Positions 1 through 6,734 of a stretch of 8,576 nucleotides of DNA are shown one piece after another. Numbering within the stretch: the first letter of the stretch is position 1; the number at the start of each line of letters is the position of its first letter. Made by a program: the position numbers and the translations under genes. The notes beneath the pieces are model-generated. The model searched no databases, was not told the origin of the DNA, and was given only the letters and a program-made list of their open reading frames with translations. The stretch covers positions 1-8,576 of the forward strand of contig CAMYKF010000729.1 in NCBI GenBank assembly GCA_947258905.1, written 5' to 3'. Source of the DNA: an uncultured Pirellulaceae bacterium. Its GTDB lineage: Bacteria > Planctomycetota > Planctomycetia > Pirellulales > Pirellulaceae.

Positions 1-1
1 G

Positions 2-604
2 ATCATTTCGCCTTTTCGCGGTCGGGTCGGACTTTCCGACGTTCAACCCGGGCAATACCTGCCCGTCGGCAGCCTGATCACCACCTTGCATAGTGTCGAG
101 GACCATCTGCTGGTCGAGTTCACGTTGGCCCAGTTCGTGGTGAATCAGGTGGATACCGGCGATTCGGTGACCGTCGTATTCGCCGACAAAAAATATCCGG
201 CAAAGATTGCCGCGATCGACGCCCAGGCGGACCGCCAGACTCGCAACATGCGTGTCCGCGCCCGTGTTGACAATCCTCCCGACTCGTTGAGGCCGGGTGA
301 TTCGGTGTCGGTCAAAGTCGAATACGGACCCGCCATGAACCTGACTTCGGTGCCGGCCGAAGCGGTCCGTCATTCGCCGCAGGGGACGTTCGTGTTTCTG
401 GCGGAGACCAGCAAGGCCGGGGAACTTCGCGCCACGGCTCGACCAGTGGTGCTGGCCACAGCGGTCGGCTCCAAAATCGGCATCGCCAGCGGACTTGCCG
501 CTGACGACCAGGTCATCGTGGAAGGCTCGTTCAAGTTACAGGACGGCACGCTGATTTCAGCCGCGCAACCGGAACCTGAGGGAGCACCGGCGAGTGACCA
601 GTGA
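2..604 (+). CDS. RND efflux periplasmic adaptor subunit (HlyD/MFP family), 5'-truncated
   Basis: This is the last 200 codons of a membrane fusion protein that links an inner-membrane RND pump to an outer-membrane channel across the periplasm. The frame is open from the left window edge. The first visible residues (ISPFRGRVGLSDVQPGQYLP) match the second half of the lipoyl-like hairpin domain, with the family's 'SPFdGrVg...v.pGqyv' pattern. Next come a beta-barrel domain (LLVEFTLAQF...; GDSVTVVFADKKYPAKIAAIDAQAD...TRNMRVRARVDNP...LRPGDSVSVKVEYG) and a membrane-proximal domain (VPAEAVRHSPQGTFVFLA...GLAADDQVIVEGSFKLQDG). The start, the signal or lipid anchor and the alpha-hairpin lie outside the window. 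A TTG codon at 86 could be misread as a start, but the homologous reading continues upstream of it. The stop overlaps the start of the RND permease, which supports one operon and a shared complex. Confidence 0.93.
   Translation: MISPFRGRVGLSDVQPGQYLPVGSLITTLHSVEDHLLVEFTLAQFVVNQVDTGDSVTVVFADKKYPAKIAAIDAQADRQTRNMRVRARVDNPPDSLRPGDSVSVKVEYGPAMNLTSVPAEAVRHSPQGTFVFLAETSKAGELRATARPVVLATAVGSKIGIASGLAADDQVIVEGSFKLQDGTLISAAQPEPEGAPASDQ
578..584 (+). promoter_or_regulatory. Ribosome binding site of the RND permease gene (decides its GTG start)
   Basis: A purine-rich GAGGGAG lies 9 nt before GTG 594, inside the 3' end of the adaptor gene. It supports the GTG start, and with it an 11-bp gene overlap and probable translational coupling, over later in-frame starts. 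Confidence 0.6.
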
Positions 605-3600
605 AGCCGCTTCAAGGCATTCCATAACGGACATCTTTATTCAGCGTCCGGTGCTGGCCATCGTGGTCAACCTGACGATTGTCCTGGTCGGTATCAGTGC
701 CATTCGTTCGCTGCCGGTTCAGCAATATCCCAAACTGGAAAGTTCGTCGGTCATCATTACGACGTACTATATCGGTGCCAGCGCGGAAACCGTTCGCGGC
801 TTCCTCACGACGCCAATTGAACAGGCTGTCAGCAGTATCTCCGGTATTGATTACATCGAGTCGAGTTCCACGGCAGGCGTCAGCACGATTACCATTCGGC
901 TGAAGCTTAATCACGACAGTACACAAGCTCTGGCTGAAATCAATTCGCGGCTGCAACAGGTTCGTCGCCAGTTGCCGACCGGTTCCGAGCCGCCGTCGGT
1001 GGACTTGCAACGTGCCGACAGGCCATTTGCCAGTTTCTACATCGCCGTCACCTCGGATCGGTTTGACATTCCGACGTTGACGGATTGGCTGTTCCGTAAT
1101 ATCCAGCCGCAACTGAACACGTTGCAGGGCATTCAACGGATTGGCGTTGAGGCCGGACAGATGCCGGCGATGCGGATCTGGATTTCACCCCAGCGGCTGG
1201 GGGAACTCAACCTGACGCCGGGCGATGTTTACAACGCCTTGCAACGAAATAACTACATCGCGGCACTGGGACGCCTGAAGAGCGAAAGCGTCCAAATTGA
1301 TTTGCTGACCAATACGGATCTGCAAACCGTCGAGGAATTTCAGGAGTTGATCGTGTCGCGTCAAAACGACGCCACGATCCGTCTCAAGGATGTAGCGACG
1401 GTTGAGCTGGGATCGGAAGAGCCGATGATGACGGCGTTCTACGAAGGCAAGGCGGCGGTCTACGTCTCCGTTTGGCCGCTGCCCGGGAGTAATGAAATCG
1501 AAGTCTCCCACGATCTGCAACGGGAGCTGGAGCGATTGCGTCCCGGGTTGCCAGAACATATTGATATGCAACTGGCGTTTGACGGTACAACGTTTATGCA
1601 GGACGCCATTCACGAAATCGGTGAAACGCTGGCCGAAACCATCCTCATTGTGGGCTTCGTGGTCTTTCTGTTCCTCGGCTCGATCCGCACGGCCATCGTG
1701 CCTTTGCTGGCCATGCCCGTTTCGTTGATCGGCGCCACGATTTTCATGCTGGCCCTGGGCTTCTCACTAAACCTGTTGACCATCCTGGCAATTGTGCTGG
1801 CTGTGGGTTTGGTGGTCGACGATGCGATTGTCGTAGTGGAAAATGTGCAGCGGCATGTGCAACAAGGTAAATCGCGAATGCAGGCCGCCTTGATCGGCGC
1901 CCGGGAACTCAAGGGACCTGTCATCGCGATGACCATTACGCTGGCCGTGGTCTACACTCCGATCGGTTTCCAGGGCGGATTGACCGGCATGCTGTTCCGC
2001 GAGTTTGCCTTTACGCTGGCGGCGGCCGTGCTGGTTTCCGGGGTCGTCGCGTTGACCCTGTCGCCAGTGATGAGCAGCAAAATGATTCATCCGGCCGGCA
2101 AGGAAGCGTGGCTGACACGCGTGGTCAACCGCGGGTTTGATCGGTTGCGGGGAGTCTATGCGTGGTTCCTGCGCGGTGCGATCGATCTGCGGCTGTCGAT
2201 TGCCGTGGGCACAGTCATCTTTGCGCTGGCAGCCGTTCCGTTGTACATGTTCAGCGGCAAGGAGCTGGCACCGGTCGAGGACCAAAGCGGCATTGCCCTG
2301 ATCCTCGAGTCCGCTCCGGACTCCACGTTGACATCGACGTCACGCTGGACGCAACGACTTGCCGACCAAATGACGTTGATACCGGAATACGAGAGTATGT
2401 GGGGTCTGGCTACCAGCGCCGGCGGATTTGGCGGCATCATTACCACGCCGTTTGACGAACGAGACCGCACGACCCTTGAGATTCAGCCCGAGATGTTCGG
2501 GCTGGTTTCGGAAATACCCGGCATCAAGGCCTTTCCGTTCACCGTGCCGCCCTTGCCCTCGGCCGGCTATTCCGACGTGGAGTTGATTATCAAAAGTGAT
2601 TTGCCCGTCGAGGACATGGCCGATTCCGTTAACGAGATCCTGGCGAAGAGCATGCAAACGGGTAAGTACATTTTCGCCGATAGCGATTTGAAGCTTGACC
2701 TGCCGCAGGCCCGTATTAATGTCGATCGGGAAAAGGTAGCAGACCTTGGGATGGATCTGGCCATGATCGGTCAGGAACTCGGTGTGTTGCTAGGTGGCGG
2801 CTATGTCAACCGCTTTAACTATTTCAATCGCAGTTACCAGGTCATTCCGCAGCTTTCCGAATCGGATCGCCAATCGATTTCGGCCATGATGGACTTGCGT
2901 ATCCGCAGTCCTTCCGGAGATCTGATCCCGGTATCCAGCTTTGCCAGTATCGAATCGGGAGTCGCGCCGCGGAACCTGACCCGGTTCCAGCAACAGAGCG
3001 CGGTGCGTTTAACCGCCGCGGTGGTGCCCGGCGTTACCCGTTCAGATGGACTGGATACGATGGAGCAGGTGGCTCGCGAGGTGCTGGGGCCCTCCGCCGC
3101 GCTGGACTATGCCGGTCAATCCCGGCAATTAAAAGAAGAAGGATCGGCCCTCGTGGTCAGCCTTGGATTTGCGCTGATCATGATCTATCTGGTGCTGGCC
3201 GCCCAGTTCCATTCGTTCCGCGACCCGTTGATCGTGTTGCTGGGTTCCGTGCCGCTGGCCCTTTCGGGCGCATTGATGCTGACGTTCCTGGGATACACCA
3301 CGATCAATATCTATTCGCAGGTCGGCTTGATCACGTTGGTTGGGCTGGTGGCCAAGAACGGCATCTTGATTGTGGAGTTCGCCAATTCGTTGCAGGCCCG
3401 GGGGCGGACGAAGTGGCAGGCAATCTACGAAGCCGCGCAAACCCGCTTGCGACCGGTTTTGATGACATCGGCGGCCACAGTCTTCGGGCATTTACCGCTG
3501 GTCCTGGTTGTCGGGCCCGGAGCCGAAGCCCGCAACAGCATCGGCATCGTACTGGTCGGCGGCATGGCCATCGGCACTTTGTTCACGCTGTTCGTCGTGC

Positions 3601-3677
3601 CCGCGCTGTACATGCTGATCGCCGCCACTCACAAACAGGGCGAAGTCCCCGACGTGGATTCGGCATTGGCCGCTTGA
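594..3677 (+). CDS. RND multidrug efflux permease, HAE-1 family (AcrB/MexB-like)
   Basis: This is a complete 1027-residue inner-membrane, proton-driven pump, close to the usual ~1030-1050 residues of HAE-1 transporters. It opens with the cytoplasmic 'ITDIFIQRPVLAIVVNL' leader into TM1 (about 17-36). The first periplasmic porter/docking loop covers about 37-340, TM2-TM6 about 343-492, TM7 about 533-552, the second periplasmic loop about 553-848, and TM8-TM12 about 849-1010. The proton-relay residues are all present: the Asp pair D409-D410 in TM4 (GLVVDDAIVVVEN), K921 in TM10 (GLVAKNGILIVEFAN), and R951 with T958 in TM11 (RLRPVLMTS). The protein should therefore be active. GTG 594 is chosen because of the GAGGGAG site and because the conserved N-terminus begins about 10 residues later. 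It shares an operon with the preceding adaptor. No TolC-like channel gene follows, so the outer-membrane partner is upstream of the window or elsewhere. The substrate cannot be deduced from sequence. Confidence 0.97.
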   Translation: MTSEAASRHSITDIFIQRPVLAIVVNLTIVLVGISAIRSLPVQQYPKLESSSVIITTYYIGASAETVRGFLTTPIEQAVSSISGIDYIESSSTAGVSTITIRLKLNHDSTQALAEINSRLQQVRRQLPTGSEPPSVDLQRADRPFASFYIAVTSDRFDIPTLTDWLFRNIQPQLNTLQGIQRIGVEAGQMPAMRIWISPQRLGELNLTPGDVYNALQRNNYIAALGRLKSESVQIDLLTNTDLQTVEEFQELIVSRQNDATIRLKDVATVELGSEEPMMTAFYEGKAAVYVSVWPLPGSNEIEVSHDLQRELERLRPGLPEHIDMQLAFDGTTFMQDAIHEIGETLAETILIVGFVVFLFLGSIRTAIVPLLAMPVSLIGATIFMLALGFSLNLLTILAIVLAVGLVVDDAIVVVENVQRHVQQGKSRMQAALIGARELKGPVIAMTITLAVVYTPIGFQGGLTGMLFREFAFTLAAAVLVSGVVALTLSPVMSSKMIHPAGKEAWLTRVVNRGFDRLRGVYAWFLRGAIDLRLSIAVGTVIFALAAVPLYMFSGKELAPVEDQSGIALILESAPDSTLTSTSRWTQRLADQMTLIPEYESMWGLATSAGGFGGIITTPFDERDRTTLEIQPEMFGLVSEIPGIKAFPFTVPPLPSAGYSDVELIIKSDLPVEDMADSVNEILAKSMQTGKYIFADSDLKLDLPQARINVDREKVADLGMDLAMIGQELGVLLGGGYVNRFNYFNRSYQVIPQLSESDRQSISAMMDLRIRSPSGDLIPVSSFASIESGVAPRNLTRFQQQSAVRLTAAVVPGVTRSDGLDTMEQVAREVLGPSAALDYAGQSRQLKEEGSALVVSLGFALIMIYLVLAAQFHSFRDPLIVLLGSVPLALSGALMLTFLGYTTINIYSQVGLITLVGLVAKNGILIVEFANSLQARGRTKWQAIYEAAQTRLRPVLMTSAATVFGHLPLVLVVGPGAEARNSIGIVLVGGMAIGTLFTLFVVPALYMLIAATHKQGEVPDVDSALAA

Positions 3678-3720
3678 TTTCACCGCTTGTCAACGCTCAT
3701 GTTTTTGAACCAGATTCCAA

Positions 3721-3748
3721 TTAGCGTTTATTAGCGTTCATCAGCGGT
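3721..3748 (+). repeat. Short 10-bp-period direct repeat (TTAGCGTTTA / TTAGCGTTCA / TCAGCGGTCC)
   Basis: Two near-identical 10-mers, TTAGCGTTTA (3721-3730) and TTAGCGTTCA (3731-3740), are followed by a degenerate third copy, TCAGCGGTCC. The repeat lies between the RND stop and the terminator. Similar TTAGCGTT/ATCAGCGGT strings are, as I recall, scattered through intergenic DNA of several bacterial genomes including planctomycetes. The genome-wide copy number cannot be judged here. No function is claimed. Confidence 0.55.
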
Positions 3749-3773
3749 CCGAAAAACAACGGCAGTTCTCACG

Positions 3774-3806
3774 AAAAAGGGGACGCCAGATGGCGTCCCC
3801 TTCCTC
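3774..3806 (-). terminator. Rho-independent terminator between convergent genes
   Basis: Arms AAGGGGACGCC (3777-3787) and GGCGTCCCCTT (3792-3802) form a perfect 11-bp GC-rich stem with a 4-nt AGAT loop. Read on the minus strand the stem runs into CCCCTTTTTCG, a proper U-tract, so it is best placed to end the lipoprotein gene, whose stop lies about 20 nt upstream. Read on the plus strand it is followed by the pyrimidine-rich TTCCTCTTT and may also stop transcription coming out of the RND operon, making it bidirectional. Confidence 0.88.
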
Positions 3807-3826
3807 TTTGATCAATGACTTTCCGC

Positions 3827-4276
3827 TTACTTGAAAGCGTTGAGTTTTTCCAGCAGCGGATCAACGACTGGCTTGAGTTTACCGAGGATGCCTTCGTCGG
3901 TAATGCCACTCATTGCGCTTGTGATGGCGTCAATAAACTTGGAGATCACCCCGCCCGCTGCAGCCTTGGCAGGCCCCGTCAGGTTTCCGATGCCCATGCC
4001 ATCGAGCGAGCCCGTGAGACCGGAAATCTTCGAAGTCAGGCCGTCCACGTTGTCGGCCGAGACATCCTTAAAGCCATCGGTGATGCCGGTGAACTGATCC
4101 TGCAGGCCTTTCATGTCGAAATCGCCAAAGTCGATATTGGCCAGGTCCTGGGCGCCTTCGACCATGCCGGAGCCTGCGTCCTTGGCCTTGTCCATTTGTT
4201 CCTTGGCTGCATCGCAGCCAGCGAAAGCGACGATCACTCCCAGCAACAGCATGCTCATTTGAGTCAGTTTTCTCAT
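3827..4276 (-). CDS. Small predicted lipoprotein of unknown function
   Basis: A 149-residue protein with a classic lipoprotein signal: MRKLTQ, a hydrophobic core MSMLLLGVIVAFA, then a lipobox-like FAGC with the modified Cys at 21. The -3 residue is Phe rather than the usual Leu, so the lipobox is slightly atypical. Asp follows the Cys at +2; in E. coli this keeps lipoproteins in the inner membrane, but whether that rule holds here is unknown. The mature part is Gly-, Asp- and Lys-rich, with no Cys beyond the lipidated one. It has repeated small amphipathic 'GLT/GIT' stretches at about 57-101 and a hydrophobic helical C-terminus (VVDPLLEKLNAFK). The frame is open 25 codons further, to an ATG at 4351. 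ATG 4276 is preferred because an AAGGAA site (4284-4289) precedes it by 7 nt and the signal peptide begins there. I do not recognise a named family. The gene has its own terminator and looks monocistronic. Confidence 0.85.
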   Translation of the reverse strand: MRKLTQMSMLLLGVIVAFAGCDAAKEQMDKAKDAGSGMVEGAQDLANIDFGDFDMKGLQDQFTGITDGFKDVSADNVDGLTSKISGLTGSLDGMGIGNLTGPAKAAAGGVISKFIDAITSAMSGITDEGILGKLKPVVDPLLEKLNAFK

Positions 4277-4283
4277 TTCAAAG

Positions 4284-4289
4284 TTCCTT
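4284..4289 (-). promoter_or_regulatory. Ribosome binding site of the lipoprotein gene (decides start at 4276)
   Basis: Minus-strand AAGGAA lies 7 nt before the ATG at 4276. The longer in-frame ATG at 4351 would put about 25 polar residues before the signal peptide, which makes no sense for an exported lipoprotein. Confidence 0.6.
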
Positions 4290-4333
4290 GTAATGGTTGG
4301 ATTCACGCACGAATGTACGACGATTAGCGTCCC

Positions 4334-4359
4334 CACCTTATGGCATTGCACCCAAGGTG
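4334..4359. promoter_or_regulatory. Dyad symmetry upstream of the lipoprotein gene, possible operator
   Basis: CACCTT (4334-4339) and AAGGTG (4354-4359) form an inverted repeat with 14 bp between the arms, 58-83 bp upstream of the lipoprotein start. The spacing and position suit a protein-binding site. Arms of 6 bp are short enough to occur by chance, and I found no clean -35/-10 pair to anchor it. Confidence 0.25.
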
Positions 4360-4719
4360 AAAAGTGGTGGCCGAAGGAAACCCTCCGGCTGAGAACGGTT
4401 GCCGATCAGTCGTACGAGTACGAAGCGCCAGCGTGTAGTGATTGGGGAGCGAGTGGTAATGGTGAGCGTTTCGTCACGATTGAAGTCCCGTGTGCTCAAT
4501 CGCTTGCGTGCCTTGCTAGTAATGGATCAGCGTCTATTGGCGTGTATCTGCAGTCGCGGGTGGACCTGGCGTTACATAAGTTTGACAAAACGGTGACAAT
4601 ACTGCGACCTCCGCTTCAGGAATTGAGGGTAAGATACCCGGTGTCACCCGCGGGGAATCCAGATCAATCGGGTAAACCAAAACGATCTTCACGGTCGTCG
4701 GTCAACGATTTCGCAACTT

Positions 4720-4725
4720 AAGGCG
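4720..4725 (+). promoter_or_regulatory. Ribosome binding site of the desaturase gene (supports TTG start)
   Basis: AAGGCG lies 8 nt before TTG 4734. An in-frame TAA at 4719-4721 excludes any start further upstream, and the next in-frame ATG is at codon 59, within the second membrane segment, so TTG is the sensible start. Confidence 0.5.
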
Positions 4726-4733
4726 ACGGACGA

Positions 4734-5726
4734 TTGAGAACTAGCAAAGAACTGATTTTGGCCAGCCGGCCTTATGCTCACGAACAGCGTCTTGTCAGTT
4801 GGTGGTGCCTCGGCTCTACCTTGCTGGTTTTGGCTGCACTGATCACAGTCGCCTGCATCAGCTCACCCTGGTATCTCTATGTGCCCGCCGGAATTCTCTC
4901 CGGCATGGTGCTTGTCCGGCTGTTTATTATTTACCACGACTACATGCACGGAACGATTTTTCGTGATTCGAGAGTGGCTGGCTGGATTTTGCGCGGGTAT
5001 GGACTGGTTGCGTTAAGCCCTCCATCGATTTGGAAGCACTCCCACGACGACCACCATAAAAACAATTGCAAAACGTTCGGAACGGCGCTCGGGTCATTTC
5101 CAATTCTGACCACCGAAGACTATGCGAACTTCTCGTTCTGGCAACGTGTTGGCTACATCGTCGCGCGGCACCCGCTGGTTATTGGATTCGGGTATATCAC
5201 AAGCTTTTTTGTTTCGATGTCGTTGTTGCCATTTCTTACGAACGCCAAAGAACATTACGGTGCCGGATTGGCAATTTTGGCCCACGTAAGCATCGCCGTC
5301 TGTCTGGCGATGATCTCCATACAGGCGCTGGTCTGGGGATTTCTGGTCCCGATGACAATCGCCGGCGCTCTGGGATCGTATCTTTTTTACGCCCAGCATA
5401 ATTTTCCCGATATCAAGCGACGAGACGGCGACGATTGGGACTATGTTTACGCAGCACTGCATTCTTCCAGTTTCATGCGGATGGGGCGTCTGATGAGCTG
5501 GTTTACCGGGAACATCGGCTATCACCATGTGCATCACCTGAATGCAAAGATTCCGTTCTATCGACTGCCGGAAGCGATGGCGGGGATCGAGGAACTTCAG
5601 TCACCTCCCACAACCTCACTTCACCCGGTCGATGTTATACGATGCCTGCGTCTAAAATTGTGGGACCCGGCATCGGAGAAAATGCTCACGTTCCGCGAAG
5701 CAAATCGCATCTCCCGCGCGGCTTGA
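4734..5726 (+). CDS. Membrane fatty acid (acyl-lipid) desaturase, omega-6/delta-12-like class
   Basis: A 330-residue integral-membrane di-iron enzyme that would insert a cis double bond in fatty acyl chains, using O2 and two electrons from a ferredoxin- or flavodoxin-type donor. All three His clusters of the family are intact: HDYMH (68-72), HSHDDHH (102-108) and HHVHH (264-268). The last lies in the typical context GNIGYHHVHHLNAKIPFYRLPE. Further class features are FYAQHNFPDIK (218-228) and WDYVYAALHSSSF (235-247). Membrane segments are about 23-43, 46-66, 148-170 and 178-221. The length fits bacterial acyl-lipid desaturases. Which carbon is desaturated cannot be read from sequence; a related hydroxylase or carotenoid-type activity is less likely but possible. 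It runs convergent to the flavodoxin-domain gene, with 61 bp between the stops and no clear terminator there. The TTG start is forced by the upstream in-frame stop. Confidence 0.93.
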   Translation: MRTSKELILASRPYAHEQRLVSWWCLGSTLLVLAALITVACISSPWYLYVPAGILSGMVLVRLFIIYHDYMHGTIFRDSRVAGWILRGYGLVALSPPSIWKHSHDDHHKNNCKTFGTALGSFPILTTEDYANFSFWQRVGYIVARHPLVIGFGYITSFFVSMSLLPFLTNAKEHYGAGLAILAHVSIAVCLAMISIQALVWGFLVPMTIAGALGSYLFYAQHNFPDIKRRDGDDWDYVYAALHSSSFMRMGRLMSWFTGNIGYHHVHHLNAKIPFYRLPEAMAGIEELQSPPTTSLHPVDVIRCLRLKLWDPASEKMLTFREANRISRAA

Positions 5727-5787
5727 TCAGAAGAAGCAGGTTTGCTCGACTCGCCAGGTCGGTATCCTGACAAAGCCCTTGAGTGGT

Positions 5788-6333
5788 TCACCGATCGATC
5801 TCTCCAGGCGGCTTGGTCGGGGGCGCCGCTTGCTCTTTGTGTAACAAGGCCCATTGGACGATCGGAGCGATGCTGGCTTTGTCGACCCGGTCGAACCCTT
5901 CCAGCATGTCCCGTTTCTTTTCTACCGTAGGCTTTGTGTAGGCACCGATTGTCATAAACAGCCGCATCCACCAACTGAACTTGCTCAGATCCAGCCGACC
6001 GCCCAGCACGACGTGGGGTGAATGCTCGATCAATTCAGCGGGATAGCTGGCACGCAGCCAACCCTGAAGCAGCGGGTCGTCGTCGGCGGCTCCGGCTACC
6101 GAAAACAGCAAAGTTGGCTTATGCCTGATGCTGTCCCAATGGGCGCGCACCCATTTTCGAATCGTCATCCTCATCATGATCACCGAGCTACCGAGGATCA
6201 GGCAATCGTAATCGGCCAGGTCGGCCTGCGTGTTGTTAGCGTCGAACACTGGCAATCCGGTCGCCTCGCCGATCCACTGAGCGTATTGAGCGGTACTGCC
6301 GCGCTTGCCCGAGTAAAAAATGGCGCCGTTCAT
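5788..6333 (-). CDS. Flavodoxin-domain protein, HemG-like (protoporphyrinogen oxidase-type)
   Basis: A 181-residue cytoplasmic protein with a flavodoxin fold. Strand one runs into an FMN-phosphate loop (AIFYSGKRGSTAQYAQWI, residues 4-21). Further features are D42-Y-D44 before LILGSSV (45-51), KPTLLFSVAGAADDDP (72-87) near the expected second FMN loop, and GGRLDLSKFSWWMRLFM (111-127), which resembles the 'fgGrldy' stretch of HemG and related flavodoxin_5 proteins. HemG oxidises protoporphyrinogen IX in haem synthesis. Many relatives are simply uncharacterised flavodoxin-like proteins, so I give no symbol. The C-terminal tail is Pro/Lys-rich (about 168-181). The frame extends 15 codons upstream to 6378, but ATG 6333 is chosen: GGAG (6342-6345) lies 8 nt before it and the fold starts right after. 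The gene follows the ferredoxin gene on the same strand but after a 401-bp structured spacer, so it may have its own promoter. Confidence 0.85.
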   Translation of the reverse strand: MNGAIFYSGKRGSTAQYAQWIGEATGLPVFDANNTQADLADYDCLILGSSVIMMRMTIRKWVRAHWDSIRHKPTLLFSVAGAADDDPLLQGWLRASYPAELIEHSPHVVLGGRLDLSKFSWWMRLFMTIGAYTKPTVEKKRDMLEGFDRVDKASIAPIVQWALLHKEQAAPPTKPPGEIDR

Positions 6334-6430
6334 GCTGGTTGCTCCAGGAAGAAGAACAAGTCGATCAGGACAACGCAAATCGGGACAGGCAGAGGGATTG
6401 CTCGTCCGTCAGCGCCCGTTCACTGGGCTG

Positions 6431-6500
6431 ACAGGGCAACAACCATGCCGGACCCTCACGGCAGGCGAGTCCCGGCGCGCCGGGACTCATATTGCCCTGT
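6431..6500. repeat. Nested stem structure (three-way-junction-like) in the intergenic spacer
   Basis: Outer arms ACAGGGCAA (6431-6439) and TTGCCCTGT (6492-6500) pair perfectly over 9 bp. They enclose two inner hairpins: TGCCG/CGGCA (6446-6450 with 6459-6463, 8-nt loop) and the strong palindrome at 6467-6488. On the plus strand the outer stem leads into TTTT (6500-6503). This could be a structured RNA, an unusual terminator for a plus-strand transcript, or a palindromic mobile repeat. Pairing was found by eye, with no folding energy computed. Confidence 0.6.
6467..6488. repeat. Perfect 22-bp GC-rich palindrome
   Basis: Arms GAGTCCCGG (6467-6475) and CCGGGACTC (6480-6488) flank CGCG, and the whole 22 bp equals its own reverse complement. 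As RNA it gives a 9-bp stem with a CGCG loop; as DNA it can form a cruciform or be a two-fold symmetric protein site. It is the longest perfect palindrome I noticed in the window. Confidence 0.9.
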
Positions 6501-6505
6501 TTTCC

Positions 6506-6522
6506 CGGTCTCGGAGAGACCG
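6506..6522. repeat. Perfect 7-bp hairpin next to the nested stem
   Basis: CGGTCTC (6506-6512) and GAGACCG (6516-6522) pair perfectly with a GGA loop, starting 5 bp after the outer arm of the neighbouring structure. There is no U-tract on either strand, so it is not a standard terminator. Confidence 0.75.
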
Positions 6523-6734
6523 AACTACCGTAACAAGCTGGTTCTGAAACGACTTTGTGAGCGTGACCATGCCACGTCCGAAATCTCGCAATGCATGTTG
6601 ACTCAATTTCGCCCTGCTCACCGGTGCGCGCCCTCACGCACATGCAGGCGCAGATTCGTCCACGTACGAAGCCGAGATTGCTATTGGCAAAGCCCCGCAC
6701 CGGAGCACGTACACGACAAAAGTGAGCAAAATCC

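Larger units (their letters stand above)
4290..4733. other. Divergent intergenic region without a convincing gene
   Basis: About 440 bp lie between the divergent lipoprotein and desaturase genes. A plus-strand open frame (4293-4721, 142 codons) starts in the leader of the lipoprotein gene, has no ribosome binding site and encodes a Cys/Trp-scattered, low-similarity peptide, so I do not call it. The region must hold the promoters of both flanking genes. Visible pieces are the CACCTT/AAGGTG dyad (4334-4359), a small hairpin CGTAC-GA-GTACG (4411-4422) and an isolated TTGACA (4582-4587) with no TATAAT-like box 15-19 bp after it. Confidence 0.6.
6334..6734. other. Structured intergenic spacer between the ferredoxin and flavodoxin-domain genes
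   Basis: These 401 bp hold no protein I can support. Open frames on both strands read through the hairpins, are Arg/Pro/Cys/Ser-rich and have no family resemblance. The left half (6399-6522) carries several stem-loops listed separately. The right half has only a weak GTGCG/CGCAC hairpin (6625-6641). The flavodoxin-gene promoter is expected here, but I see no good -35/-10 pair. Confidence 0.6.

Noticed and set aside
86..604. Separate short gene starting at TTG 86
   Set aside because: The reading frame and adaptor-family similarity continue upstream to the window edge, so this is the tail of a longer gene.
3815..4327. 170-codon plus-strand open frame over the lipoprotein gene
   Set aside because: It is antisense to a gene with a signal peptide, ribosome binding site and terminator. 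Its product is His/Ala-rich with no domain.
4582..4637. TTGACA at 4582-4587 and TAAGAT at 4630-4635 as a desaturase promoter
   Set aside because: The two boxes are 42 bp apart, and neither has a partner at 15-19 bp spacing.
4293..4721. 142-codon plus-strand open frame between the lipoprotein and desaturase genes
   Set aside because: No ribosome binding site; it starts in the lipoprotein leader, has patchy amino-acid composition and shows no family resemblance.
5727..5787. Terminator between the convergent desaturase and flavodoxin genes
   Set aside because: Only a 4-bp CAGG/CCTG pairing and no T-run; too weak to call.
6431..6500. CRISPR repeat or integron attC site
   Set aside because: There is one copy with no spacer array, no attC R-box consensus was recognised, and no cas or integrase gene is nearby.
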